Shown here: positions 6,991 to 15,578 of the stretch, in pieces | Layout: the number at the start of each line of letters is the position of its first letter | Position numbering within the stretch: the first letter of the stretch is position 1 | From: an uncultured Spirochaetaceae bacterium | Lineage (GTDB): Bacteria; Spirochaetota; Spirochaetia; Sphaerochaetales; Sphaerochaetaceae | Direction of reading: 5' to 3' | Assembly (NCBI GenBank): GCA_944389105.1 | Contig: CALXLD010000029.1 | Coordinates: forward strand, 1-40,232 | Length of the DNA stretch: 40,232 bases | Made by a program: the position numbers and the translations under genes | The notes under the pieces: model-generated | The model's database searches: none | What the model saw: only the letters and a program-made list of their open reading frames with translations | What the model was told of the DNA's origin: nothing

Positions 6991-8865
6991 TCAGTCCAAT
7001 TCAAGAGCACCAGTATAAAGCTGGTAATATGTACCATGTTTCTCTATAAGTTCATCATGGTTTCCACGCTCAATGATTCTTCCATGATCAAGAACGATTA
7101 TGGCATCAGAGTTCCTGATTGTTGAAAGGCGGTGTGCAATTACGAAAACTGTCCTTCCTTTCATCAGGGCATCCATTCCTCTCTGCACTATTGCTTCGGT
7201 CCTTGTGTCGATGGAGGAAGTTGCTTCATCGAGAATCAGGACAGGAGGATTCGCAACAGCTGCCCTGGCTATTGACAGCAGCTGGCACTGGCCCTGAGAA
7301 AGCTCGCTTCCATCTGCTGTGAGCATTGTGCTGTATCCGTCAGGCAGGTTCGATATGAACTCATCGGCGCTTACCAGCTTAGCCGCTTCGATTACCTCTT
7401 CATCTGTGGCTTCCAGACGGCCGAAGCGGATATTCTCCATGATTGTACCTGTAAAAAGGTGTGTATCCTGAAGAACAACTCCAAGCGAGTGTCTCAGATC
7501 CGCTTTCCTGATCTTGTTGATATTGATTCCATCATATCTTATCTTGCCATCCTGTACGTCATAGAACCTGTTTATCAGGTTCGTGATGGTCGTCTTGCCG
7601 GCACCGGTTGCACCGACGAAGGCAAGTTTCTGCCCAGGCTTTGCATACAATGAGATGTTATGAAGAGTCATCTTGCCATCTTCGTAGCCGAAGCTCATGT
7701 CAAAAAAGCGTACATCTCCTCTGAGTTCTGTGTATGTTGTTGTTCCATCATGGTGAGGATGCTTCCATGCCCAGCGTCCTGTTCTCTGAGGAACTTCCGT
7801 AATGGTCCCGTCCTCTGCGATTTCAGCATTCACAAGCTTTACATAGCCTTCATCTGTCTCGCTCTTCTCGTCAATCAGACGGAATATTCTCTCGGCACCT
7901 GCGAGTGCCATGATTATGGCATTTGACTGCTGTGCAATCTGGGCAAATGGCTGATTGAAGCTTCTGGTCATCTGCAGGAATGTCGCGAGTGTACCGAGTG
8001 TCAGCGGAAATATTCCGGATATCCCGATAAGACCCCCGAGTAGGGCAGTGAGCACATAGTGGATGTTCCCGATGTTGCCCATTACAGGCATCATTACATT
8101 GGAGTATTTGTTAGCTTCTGTTGCGCTGCTGCAGAGCTCTTCATTGAGTTTGTCAAAGCCTTCTTTTGTTTCCTCTTCATGACAGAATACCTTGATGACT
8201 TTCTGCCCTCCGAACATCTCTTCGATATAGGCATTCACCGCAGCGATATCCTTCTGCTGTGCTATGAAGTTCCTGCCGCTCTTTCCTCCGATTACCTTTG
8301 CGGTAATAAGCATTGCGATGATTGATACAATCGTAAGCACAGTCAGAGGCAGTGACAGGTTCACCATCACGATAAAGACAGTTATGACTGACACAAGGCA
8401 AGACAGGGTCTGCGGGATGCTCTGGGATATCATCTGGCGCAGTGTGTCCGTATCATTTGTATAGAGGCTCATCAGGTCTCCATGCTTATGGGTGTCAAAG
8501 AATCTTATCGGGAGAGTCTGCATGTGTTCGAACATCTCATCTCTCACTCTCTTGAGCACGCCTTGTCCTATGTTGACCATCAGCCTGTTGTAGATGTATG
8601 TGCATATGACACCGACAAGATAGATGCAGGCGAAAATCATTACCATGTGCACGAGCGGCGTGAAATCCGGATCTGCATGCCCGATCAGGGGTGTGATGAA
8701 ATCGTCGATGAGATACAGCAGGAAAAGAGGACCTGCCATTCCCGCTATTGCGCTTATTATTATGGCGATAAGAACGAAGAAGAACTGCAGCTTATATGTG
8801 CTGGCAACGTACTTCATCAGTCTCATGGCTGTCTTCAGATACTGTGTGCCTTCTTTCTTTTTCAT
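6991..8865 (-). CDS. ABC exporter half-transporter, catalytic subunit
   Basis: A 624-residue fused membrane and ATPase half-transporter (type IV exporter, MdlB/LmrD-like). Six membrane segments occupy roughly residues 1-330, followed by the nucleotide-binding domain: Walker A GATGAGKT near 420, Q-loop VLQDTHLFTGTI, signature LSQGQ near 520, Walker B LILDEATSS near 540 with the catalytic Glu, and H-loop IAHRLST. The signature is LSQGQ instead of LSGGQ. With the degenerate partner encoded just upstream, this matches known heterodimeric exporters (TM287/288, LmrCD, BmrCD), where one of two ATP sites is inactive. It overlaps the partner by four bases (ATGA). Substrate unknown; drugs or lipids are usual for the family. 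Confidence 0.9.
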   Translation of the reverse strand: MKKKEGTQYLKTAMRLMKYVASTYKLQFFFVLIAIIISAIAGMAGPLFLLYLIDDFITPLIGHADPDFTPLVHMVMIFACIYLVGVICTYIYNRLMVNIGQGVLKRVRDEMFEHMQTLPIRFFDTHKHGDLMSLYTNDTDTLRQMISQSIPQTLSCLVSVITVFIVMVNLSLPLTVLTIVSIIAMLITAKVIGGKSGRNFIAQQKDIAAVNAYIEEMFGGQKVIKVFCHEEETKEGFDKLNEELCSSATEANKYSNVMMPVMGNIGNIHYVLTALLGGLIGISGIFPLTLGTLATFLQMTRSFNQPFAQIAQQSNAIIMALAGAERIFRLIDEKSETDEGYVKLVNAEIAEDGTITEVPQRTGRWAWKHPHHDGTTTYTELRGDVRFFDMSFGYEDGKMTLHNISLYAKPGQKLAFVGATGAGKTTITNLINRFYDVQDGKIRYDGININKIRKADLRHSLGVVLQDTHLFTGTIMENIRFGRLEATDEEVIEAAKLVSADEFISNLPDGYSTMLTADGSELSQGQCQLLSIARAAVANPPVLILDEATSSIDTRTEAIVQRGMDALMKGRTVFVIAHRLSTIRNSDAIIVLDHGRIIERGNHDELIEKHGTYYQLYTGALELD

Positions 8866-10589
8866 TCATTGCCTCCATTTACCTGTGACTGGTAGACCTC
8901 TCTGTAGATCCTGTTTGTCCTGAGAAGATTCTCGGGAGTATCGAAAGCATCGATTCTGCCTCCATCCATTACGATTACCCTGTCAGCATCTTCTACCGAT
9001 GAGATCCTCTGGGCTATGATGATCTTCGTGGTATTCGGTATATCTTCCCTGAATGCTTTTCTTATGAGCGCATCTGTCTTGGTGTCTACAGCACTGGTAG
9101 AATCATCGAGAATGAGGATCTTCGGTTTCCTGAGAAGTGCTCTGGCAATGCAGAGCCTCTGCTTCTGTCCTCCGGAAACATTTGTTCCTCCCTGTTCTAT
9201 ATATGTGTCGTATCCATCGGGGAATGCTGATACGAATTCATCTGCCTGGCTGAGAATGCAGGCTTTCCTGATTTCCTCATCAGTCGCCTCCGGATTTCCC
9301 CATCTGAGGTTTTCCTTGATTGTTCCGGAGAATAGGGTATTCTTCTGAAGAACCATCGCAACCTGTGTCCTGAGAGCGTCTAGGCTATATTCCCTGACAT
9401 TCCTTCCGCCTACGCTGACTGAACCTGTAGTTGTATCGTAAAGGCGGGGAATAAGCTGGACAAGCGTTGATTTCGCGCTTCCCGTACTTCCTATGATTCC
9501 AATGGTCTCTCCGCTGTTTATGTGGATGTTTATGTCATGGAGAGAGCATTTGTTTTCATCTCCTGCATAGCTGAAATTCACATTGCAGAAATCAACTGAA
9601 CCATCATTGACTGATTCAGCAGGGTTTTCAGGATCTTTCAGGCTGCTTTCCTCTGTGAGGACTTCGACAATTCTTCTTGCTGAGGATGCTGCAATGATTA
9701 TCATTACGAATACCATTGAGAGCATCATCAATGATGAGAGAATCTGGGTAGCATAGACAATCATGCTCATGAGCTGTCCTGTTGTCATCTCCTCCTGAAC
9801 GATCAGCTCGCCTGCAAGCCAGGATATAAGGAGAATTGAGACATACATCATAAACTGCATGAGAGGGGAGTTCCAGGCAACGATCTTCTCTGCCCTTATG
9901 AACCTGTCATACACTTTCTGTGATATCTTTCTGAAAAGAGTGTTCTCGTAATCCTCCCTGACATATGATTTTACAGTTCTTATTGCGCTTACATCCTCCC
10001 TGACGACACCATTCAGGTAATCATAGGTTCTGAATACTTTCTCAAAATGTGGATGTGCTTTGATGGCAATGAAGAAAAGCCCGAATCCAAGAATCGGGAT
10101 TGCACAAAGGAATACCATTGAAAGGTCGAAGTTTATGCCCATTGCCATTATCAGGGCGAATATGAGCATAATCGGACCTCTGATGAGTATCCTTATCACC
10201 ATCTGGTATGCATTCTGGACGTTCGTCACATCTGTCGTGAGTCTTGTAACAAGGCTTTCTGGGGAGAATTTGTCTATATTGGCGAATGAAAATCCCTGGA
10301 TGCGGTAGAACATGTCTTTTCTGAGATTCTTTGCGAATCCAGATGAAGCTTTCGCCGCATACTTTCCTGAAAGGGCACCGCAGATAAGGGAAAGCAATGC
10401 TGCCGCAGCAAGGATTATCCCAAGCTTTATCGTGTACGGCATGTCCGCATTTGCAAGTCCCACATCTATGATACCTGCCATGAAAAATGGTATCAGGACT
10501 TCGAGGATAACTTCTAACGTTACGAATACAGGAGTCAGGATTGAATCCTTCCTATATTCCCTTATTGAAGCCATGAGAGTTCTTATCAT
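8862..10589 (-). CDS. ABC exporter half-transporter, degenerate-site subunit
   Basis: A 575-residue half-transporter, six membrane segments then an ATPase domain. Walker A is GSTGSAKS near residue 361, the signature VSGGQ is canonical, but Walker B reads LILDDSTSA (Asp where the catalytic Glu is usual) and the H-loop reads IAQRIS (Gln for His). Together with LSQGQ in the partner, the ATP site built from this subunit's Walker motifs would be non-hydrolytic. This is the TM287/LmrC role. Start at ATG 10589 is supported by CGGAGG seven bases upstream. The start lies inside the 3' end of the MarR gene (38-base overlap), so all three genes are translationally coupled. Confidence 0.9.
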   Translation of the reverse strand: MIRTLMASIREYRKDSILTPVFVTLEVILEVLIPFFMAGIIDVGLANADMPYTIKLGIILAAAALLSLICGALSGKYAAKASSGFAKNLRKDMFYRIQGFSFANIDKFSPESLVTRLTTDVTNVQNAYQMVIRILIRGPIMLIFALIMAMGINFDLSMVFLCAIPILGFGLFFIAIKAHPHFEKVFRTYDYLNGVVREDVSAIRTVKSYVREDYENTLFRKISQKVYDRFIRAEKIVAWNSPLMQFMMYVSILLISWLAGELIVQEEMTTGQLMSMIVYATQILSSLMMLSMVFVMIIIAASSARRIVEVLTEESSLKDPENPAESVNDGSVDFCNVNFSYAGDENKCSLHDINIHINSGETIGIIGSTGSAKSTLVQLIPRLYDTTTGSVSVGGRNVREYSLDALRTQVAMVLQKNTLFSGTIKENLRWGNPEATDEEIRKACILSQADEFVSAFPDGYDTYIEQGGTNVSGGQKQRLCIARALLRKPKILILDDSTSAVDTKTDALIRKAFREDIPNTTKIIIAQRISSVEDADRVIVMDGGRIDAFDTPENLLRTNRIYREVYQSQVNGGNE

Positions 10590-11034
10590 GCTTTTCCTCC
10601 GTTATTTCCTTCTTTATGTTTGCAATCATCTTTTCCGCTGTCCTGCAGAAAATGATGATATCCTTCTCGGGAATTCCCCGGGCCATGTCCATGTCGAATT
10701 CCCTGATGCAGCTGAATATCATGTCTTTCTGCCCGAGGCTTTTCTCCGTCGGGATGATTCTCTTGCATCTGGCATCCCATTCTTCCTGCACACGGATAAT
10801 CAGGCCATTTCCTTCCATCTTCTTCAGCAGTTCGGTGGCAGTAGGGGACCTGAGAGAGAATTCTTCCTCTATATCCTTCTGGAATACAGGACTATCTGTA
10901 TCAAGAATGAACGAAAGAACCTTTATCTCGGCTCCTCCGTATCCGGAATCCGCAGTCTCTTTCCAGAGGCAGCGGCGCATCATGTTATATAGGCGTCCGA
11001 TGTATCTGCCTATTCGCAAATCAGTATGTTCCAT
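10552..11034 (-). CDS. MarR-family transcriptional regulator
   Basis: A 160-residue winged-helix regulator, normally a dimer that represses its own operon until a small ligand binds. The HTH region is VFQKDIEEEFSLRSPTATEL, followed by LLKKMEGNGLI and a wing with DARCKRIIPTEKS. It is the first gene of a three-gene operon with the heterodimeric exporter, the typical layout for drug-responsive export. The start is uncertain: ATG 11034 is used here, while TTG 11040 in the same frame has an AGGA ten bases upstream. An inverted repeat overlaps the predicted transcription start. Confidence 0.85.
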   Translation of the reverse strand: MEHTDLRIGRYIGRLYNMMRRCLWKETADSGYGGAEIKVLSFILDTDSPVFQKDIEEEFSLRSPTATELLKKMEGNGLIIRVQEEWDARCKRIIPTEKSLGQKDMIFSCIREFDMDMARGIPEKDIIIFCRTAEKMIANIKKEITEEKHDKNSHGFNKGI

Positions 11035-11043
11035 TTCCAATTT

Positions 11044-11088
11044 CTTAGTTTCCTAAGTTTATTTATGGATTTCATAAAATAGTGTCAA
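11044..11088 (-). promoter_or_regulatory. MarR promoter with overlapping inverted-repeat operator
   Basis: Reading the minus strand: consensus -35 TTGACA (11088-11083), 17-base spacer, -10 TAAATA (11065-11060). The inverted repeat CTTAG-tttc-CTAAG (11044-11057) covers the predicted start point near 11053 and the AGGA ribosome-binding element. That position suits autorepression by the MarR protein. Confidence 0.55.
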
Positions 11089-11172
11089 TATGGGAAATGT
11101 TAAGTTTCTGTGAAGCTTTTTGTTGAATTAAGAAAGAAATATGCAGCAACTATTATGTTGCTGCATGGTATA

Positions 11173-11817
11173 TTAAAACATTTCGTTATGGATCCATCCG
11201 ATAACCTTTCCAAGTATCCGGACGCCATCGGAATCGGCATCGACTGTGCGGATCGGATAGTTTCTGTTCTCGCTTATTATCGTGAGCCTGTTCTGGCCGC
11301 CATCGAATGAGAGGCGTTTTACCATAATATCTCCGGCAAAGGCTATGACATATATTCCTTCACCTTTTATTAGTCCCTTGGAAAAGAATACATAATCTCC
11401 GGGATAGATATTCGCATCTATCATGCTGTCTCCTTTGACTTCAGCACTCACCAGCGTTGACTTGTCAGAAACGCCTCTCGCCATTGATTCAGGTATCTGT
11501 ATCCGTTTCAGCGTCAGGCTGTCATCGGATAGAAAATCCTCACCATAGCCTGCTGATATCTTCTGCGATATGAATGGGACCGATATGAAGCCAGGGACAG
11601 CTTTGCCTGAGGGGGCATCCCCTCCGAGTATTTCCCATGGCTCCACCTCCAGGGCCTTTGCTATTTTCTCTACCTTGCTATATGGAATATTCGTTATTTT
11701 GCCTGTCTCGTATTTGAATATGGTCTGTTTTGTTGTCCCGAGAGCTTTTCCGAGTTCTTCCTGGGTTATCCCCTTGCGTTCCCGGTATTCTCTTATTTTG
11801 TCACCTTGTGTGCTCAT
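11173..11817 (-). CDS. XRE-type HTH / S24 peptidase-like repressor
   Basis: A 214-residue protein with an N-terminal XRE helix-turn-helix (residues about 6-62; ITQEELGKALGTTKQTIFKYE) and a C-terminal LexA/CI-like S24 domain. The serine nucleophile would be S131 in VKGDSMIDANIYPGD and the general-base lysine K167 in DIMVKRL. The linker contains SAGYGE at 88-93, where LexA-type proteins have their Ala-Gly cleavage site. It resembles stress- or phage-type repressors (HdiR/CI-like) that self-cleave after DNA damage, but no phage genes lie nearby. Start ATG 11817 has AGGGG six bases upstream. It is a single gene, divergent from the GntR gene. Confidence 0.85.
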   Translation of the reverse strand: MSTQGDKIREYRERKGITQEELGKALGTTKQTIFKYETGKITNIPYSKVEKIAKALEVEPWEILGGDAPSGKAVPGFISVPFISQKISAGYGEDFLSDDSLTLKRIQIPESMARGVSDKSTLVSAEVKGDSMIDANIYPGDYVFFSKGLIKGEGIYVIAFAGDIMVKRLSFDGGQNRLTIISENRNYPIRTVDADSDGVRILGKVIGWIHNEMF

Positions 11818-11834
11818 TAGTAACCCCTGAAGTT

Positions 11835-11862
11835 ATTATACCTTGGAAATGGGGTTTTGCAA
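11835..11862 (-). promoter_or_regulatory. Promoter of S24 repressor gene
   Basis: On the minus strand: TTGCAA (11862-11857), 16-base spacer, perfect TATAAT (11840-11835). TAAC...GTTA (11821-11835) forms a short inverted repeat between the -10 and the start codon and is a possible autoregulatory site. Confidence 0.5.
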
Positions 11863-11937
11863 TATCCTATTTTCCGATGGGCTATATCCGTTTTTCATAG
11901 TTTTTTTCTTATATCACTTCTTGTTGGAAGATAGCTT

Positions 11938-11946
11938 TGTTATAAT
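11938..11946 (+). promoter_or_regulatory. Extended -10 promoter of GntR gene
   Basis: TGTTATAAT is an exact extended -10 (TGnTATAAT). The start point would be near 11953, right at the GAGG (11954-11957) that serves ATG 11963, so the leader is only about ten bases. Confidence 0.5.
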
Positions 11947-11962
11947 TAGTAAAGAGGTTGCA

Positions 11963-12634
11963 ATGCGTAAATCACTGACACAGCAGGTAGTGGAAAAACT
12001 TACAGAGGAGGTAAGGAGCGAAAGGCTCTCTCCTGGAGATAGAATACCAAACGAATTTGAACTCGCCAGCAGGATGAATGTCAGCAGGAGTACTGTAAGA
12101 GAAGCTGTGAAGCAGCTGGTCAGCCAGGGAGTATTTGAGATAAGAAGGGGAGATGGCACATATGTGTGCCAGCATATCGGAGTAAAGCCGGATCCGCTTG
12201 GGCTGCAGTTTATATCAGATAGAAAGAAGCTTGCCCTTGATCTTTGCGAAGTCCGTCTGGTTCTTGAACCTTGGATGGTACGTCTTGCAGCAGAAAGGGC
12301 CTCTGATGAAGCAATTGCTGAGATGGAAAGGCTTCAGAAGGAAGTCGAGGAGAGGATAATGCGTGGAGAGAACCATGCAGAGCCTGATATCGCCCTTCAT
12401 GTCTGCTGGGCAAAGTGCACGGGCAATACAGTTGTCCCCAAGATTATCCCGATACTCATGGAAGCGATTCCTTTGTTCATCGAAGTAACGAAAGCCTCTC
12501 TCCTGCAGCCTACAATAACCACGCATCGCGAAATAATTGCTGCGATAAAGGCTCATGATCCTGAAAAAGCCGCGGCTTCAATGGAGAGCCACATACTGTT
12601 TAATAGGGTTTCAATCCAGAAAACCGATTTCTGA
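11963..12634 (+). CDS. GntR/FadR (FCD)-family transcriptional regulator
   Basis: A 223-residue regulator. The N-terminal winged helix is of GntR type (LSPGDRIPNEFELASRMNVS, then STVREAVKQLVSQGVFEIRRGDGTYV), followed by an all-helical FCD ligand domain (LDLCEVRLVLEPWMVRLAAE; metal-binding His candidates in DIALHVCW, TTHREIIAAI and MESHILF). FCD proteins usually sense sugar acids or carboxylates. Start ATG 11963 is supported by GAGG five bases upstream; a longer frame from 11843 has no such support. It lies directly before the sugar-acid operon and is likely its repressor. Confidence 0.88.
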   Translation: MRKSLTQQVVEKLTEEVRSERLSPGDRIPNEFELASRMNVSRSTVREAVKQLVSQGVFEIRRGDGTYVCQHIGVKPDPLGLQFISDRKKLALDLCEVRLVLEPWMVRLAAERASDEAIAEMERLQKEVEERIMRGENHAEPDIALHVCWAKCTGNTVVPKIIPILMEAIPLFIEVTKASLLQPTITTHREIIAAIKAHDPEKAAASMESHILFNRVSIQKTDF

Positions 12635-12704
12635 GAAATTTTTCAGCAAAAGCAGAAATTTTTCTTGCATCTCTGTTCGGATGTGATAAACTCCACAAAA
12701 GTAA

Positions 12705-12732
12705 GACGTCTGATGTTTGACGTCTAATGTTT
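12705..12732 (+). promoter_or_regulatory. Tandem operator before sugar-acid operon
   Basis: A direct repeat of 14 bases with one mismatch: GACGTCTGATGTTT then GACGTCTAATGTTT. Each copy has the palindrome GACGTC, and the first extends to AGACGTCT. It lies 12 bases before the dehydratase ATG and just downstream of a possible -10 (TGATAAA near 12684). The likely binder is the GntR/FCD protein encoded upstream. Confidence 0.5.
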
Positions 12733-12744
12733 TGAGGAGCTGCA

Positions 12745-14475
12745 ATGGAACACGAAAATCTCAAAAGCGAGAAAGTCCGAAAACTTGCACCGGAGATGGA
12801 TCCGCTTCGTCTTGGAATGGGGTGGAAGAAGGAAGATCTTGATAAGCCGAAGATTCTCATAGAGAGTACTTTCGGTGATAGTCACCCGGGTTCAAGCGGT
12901 TTGCTGCCACTTGTAAACAAGGCCGCGGAGGGCGTTGAGGAAGCAGGAGGAAGACCTGCTCGTTATTTTGTCACTGACATCTGTGACGGACAGGCACAGG
13001 GGCACGATGGAATAAACTATTCGCTTGCGAGCCGTGACATGATCGCGAATATGGTAGAAATCCATAATAACGCTACTCCTTTTGATGCCGGAGTTTTCAT
13101 TGCCAGCTGTGATAAAGGTCTGCCAGGACTCCTCTGCGGAATAGGACGCACGAACCTCCCTACAGTTGTTCTTCCCGGAGGAGTCATGAAGGCCGGCCCT
13201 GATCTTCTTACGCTTGAGATGATCGGTGCTTATAATGCCAAATGCGCGAGAGGGGAGATTACCGAGGAAGAGTTCAGCTACTACAAGCATAATGCATGTC
13301 CATCATGTGGCGCATGCTCATTCATGGGAACTGCATGTACAATGCAGGTTATGTCAGAGGCTCTTGGTCTCTCTCTTCCTGGTACGGCACTTCTTCCTGC
13401 TGTATGCCCAGAGCTGTCCGATGCTGCTGAAAACGCAGGAAAGGCTGCAATGAATCTTGCGCTTTCCGGCCTGACTGCAAGAGATATAGTCACAAAAGAG
13501 AGCTTTGAGAATGCGATTATAATCCATGCTGCAATCTCTGGTTCTACAAATGCTATCCTTCATCTCCCGGCAATTGCCCACAATTTCGGCATAGAAATTG
13601 ATGCGGATACGTTTGAGAAGATCCATCGCGATGCTCATTACATCCTCAATGTCCGTCCTGCTGGGTTCTGGCCTGCTGAATATGTTTTCTATGCAGGTGG
13701 TGTTCCTGCAATCATGGAAGAGGTCAGGCATCTTCTTCACCTTGATGTGATGACAGTCACAGGAAAGACACTTGGAGAGAATCTCGAGGATATCAGAAAG
13801 AGTGATTACTACAGCATCTGCGAGAAATACAGGAAAGAGAAGGGCGTAGAGAAGGAAGATATCCTCAAGCCATATGATAAGCCGATCGGAAGCCACGGAA
13901 CCATTGCAATCCTGAAAGGAAATCTTGCACCGGATGGATCTGTCGTAAAGCATTCTGCTGTTCCGAAGGAGATGTTCCATGCAGTTCTTAAGGCACGCCC
14001 GTTCAACTGCGAGGAAGATGCAATTGCTGCGGTCCTGTCGCATAGGATCAAGCCGGGCGATGCTGTAATTGTCCGTTATGAGGGGCCGAAAGGATCCGGA
14101 ATGCCTGAGCTTTTCTATACAACAGAGGCTATTTCTTCTGATCCGGAACTTGGAAAGAGCATTGCCCTGATAACAGATGGGCGTTTCTCAGGGGCATCAA
14201 AAGGGCCTTCGATTGGCCATGTCTCACCAGAAGCTGCAGAGGGTGGTCCTATTGCAGTTGTTGAGGAAGATGATCTTATCGAGATCGATATAGATAACCG
14301 CAAGCTGAATATTATCGGAGTGAAGGGTGAAAAGCTTCCGCCTGAGGAAGTGGAGAGAATCCTTAAGGAAAGACTTTCCCGCTGGACACCGAAGGAGCCC
14401 AAATACAAGAGCGGCGTTCTCAAGATTTATTCAGAACATGCAACCGGCCCCATGAAAGGCGGATACATGAAATAA
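12745..14475 (+). CDS. IlvD/Edd-family sugar-acid dehydratase
   Basis: A 576-residue Fe-S dehydratase of the IlvD/Edd family. It removes water from a 2,3-dihydroxy acid to give a 2-keto-3-deoxy acid. Cluster-ligand candidates are C122 (ASCDKGLPG) and C188/C191 (CPSCGACSFMG), with a further Cys at 80 (TDICDGQAQGHDG). The third Cys found near residue 50 in [2Fe-2S] members is absent (FGDSHPGSS), as in E. coli IlvD. The C-terminal TDGRFSGASKGPSIGHVSPEA carries the catalytic Ser. Context (GntP permease, Gfo/Idh oxidoreductase, FCD regulator, no ilv genes) points to sugar-acid breakdown instead of branched-chain amino acid synthesis. GAGGAG precedes the ATG. Exact substrate unknown. Confidence 0.88.
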   Translation: MEHENLKSEKVRKLAPEMDPLRLGMGWKKEDLDKPKILIESTFGDSHPGSSGLLPLVNKAAEGVEEAGGRPARYFVTDICDGQAQGHDGINYSLASRDMIANMVEIHNNATPFDAGVFIASCDKGLPGLLCGIGRTNLPTVVLPGGVMKAGPDLLTLEMIGAYNAKCARGEITEEEFSYYKHNACPSCGACSFMGTACTMQVMSEALGLSLPGTALLPAVCPELSDAAENAGKAAMNLALSGLTARDIVTKESFENAIIIHAAISGSTNAILHLPAIAHNFGIEIDADTFEKIHRDAHYILNVRPAGFWPAEYVFYAGGVPAIMEEVRHLLHLDVMTVTGKTLGENLEDIRKSDYYSICEKYRKEKGVEKEDILKPYDKPIGSHGTIAILKGNLAPDGSVVKHSAVPKEMFHAVLKARPFNCEEDAIAAVLSHRIKPGDAVIVRYEGPKGSGMPELFYTTEAISSDPELGKSIALITDGRFSGASKGPSIGHVSPEAAEGGPIAVVEEDDLIEIDIDNRKLNIIGVKGEKLPPEEVERILKERLSRWTPKEPKYKSGVLKIYSEHATGPMKGGYMK

Positions 14476-14487
14476 GAGGAGGATTGT

Positions 14488-15570
14488 ATGGATAAAATCA
14501 GAACAGGAATAATTGGCTGCGGCAAGGTTGGGGATTTCCATGCTCTTGCGTATTCAAAACTCCCGGAAAGCGAGTTTGTAGCAGTCTGCGATTCAGATAT
14601 AAAGCGTGCAGAGGCTTTTGCTGCCAGATATGGTGTAAAGGCGTACTCCGATGTTGAGGAGATGTGCAGGAAGGAAAAGCTTGGTGCTGTAAGCATCTGC
14701 ACACCGCATCCGATTCATGCAGCCCCTGCTGTTACCGCTGCAAACTGCGGCTGCAATGTCCTTGTAGAGAAGCCTCTTGCTTCCCGCCTTGCTGACTGTG
14801 ATGCAATCCTTAAAGCCGGAGAGGAGAATCATGTCCAGATAGGAACAATGGTCCAGAGAAGATTCTACCGCCCTTGTCAGCGTATAAGAAAGGCAATCGA
14901 TGATGGGAAAATCGGCACATCTGTTCTCGGAACTGTCCAGATGTTCGGATGGAGGGACAAGGCATATTACGACTCAGATCCATGGAGAGGTACCTGGAAG
15001 GGAGAGGGTGGTGGAGTTCTTGTAAATCAGGCTCCTCATCAGCTCGATCTTCTTCTCTGGTATATGGGAGAGGCAGAGGAGGTGTATGGCCTCTGGAAGA
15101 ATCTTAACCATCCATATATTGAGGTCGAAGATACAGCAGTTGCCATTGTTAAGTTCAAGAATGGCGGAATCGGCAATATTGTCGTAAGCAATAGCCAGAA
15201 TCCGGCTCTCTTCGGAAAAGTCCATGTCTTTGGTTCAAATGGTGCATCTGTCGGTGTTCAGACAGATGGCGGTGCAATGTTCATTGCCGGTATGTCTTCT
15301 ATTGCAGAACCTCCTGTGAATGATCTCTGGACTGTGGAAGGTGAGGCGGAGATGCTTGAGACCTGGAAGAAGGAGGATAGTGATTATTTCAACAGTATTG
15401 ATTCAACTCATCACTATCATCTTGTCCAGATTGAGGATTTCCTCAAAGCCCTTCAGGAAAAGAGACGCCCGCTGGTCGATGGTTACGATGGACGCAGGAC
15501 AGTTGAGCTTATTGAAGCTATCTATCGTTCAACAGAGACAGGTGAACCTGTAAAGCTTCCAATCAGGTGA
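14488..15570 (+). CDS. Gfo/Idh/MocA-family oxidoreductase
   Basis: A 360-residue NAD(P)-dependent sugar or sugar-acid dehydrogenase. The N-terminal Rossmann motif is GIIGCGKVGDFHALAY, the EKP motif (LVEKPLASRLADC) carries the family's conserved Lys, and GGGVLVNQAPHQLDLLLW carries the catalytic His region. It begins 12 bases after the dehydratase stop with GAGGAGG just upstream, and overlaps the next gene's ribosome-binding region. In this operon it probably oxidises or epimerises the incoming sugar acid before dehydration. Substrate cannot be told from sequence. Confidence 0.9.
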   Translation: MDKIRTGIIGCGKVGDFHALAYSKLPESEFVAVCDSDIKRAEAFAARYGVKAYSDVEEMCRKEKLGAVSICTPHPIHAAPAVTAANCGCNVLVEKPLASRLADCDAILKAGEENHVQIGTMVQRRFYRPCQRIRKAIDDGKIGTSVLGTVQMFGWRDKAYYDSDPWRGTWKGEGGGVLVNQAPHQLDLLLWYMGEAEEVYGLWKNLNHPYIEVEDTAVAIVKFKNGGIGNIVVSNSQNPALFGKVHVFGSNGASVGVQTDGGAMFIAGMSSIAEPPVNDLWTVEGEAEMLETWKKEDSDYFNSIDSTHHYHLVQIEDFLKALQEKRRPLVDGYDGRRTVELIEAIYRSTETGEPVKLPIR

Positions 15571-15578
15571 GGTCCAAT

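Noticed and set aside
10312..10992. 226-residue plus-strand ORF over marR and the exporter
   Set aside because: Shadow of two well-supported minus-strand genes with conserved motifs.
13354..14043. 229-residue minus-strand ORF in the dehydratase gene
   Set aside because: Shadow frame; the plus-strand frame has all family motifs.
12745..14475. Dehydratase as ilvD of branched-chain amino acid synthesis
   Set aside because: No other ilv gene is near; permease, FCD regulator and oxidoreductase point to sugar acids, and the sequence (TFGDSHPGSS, TDICDGQAQGHDG) differs from standard IlvD.
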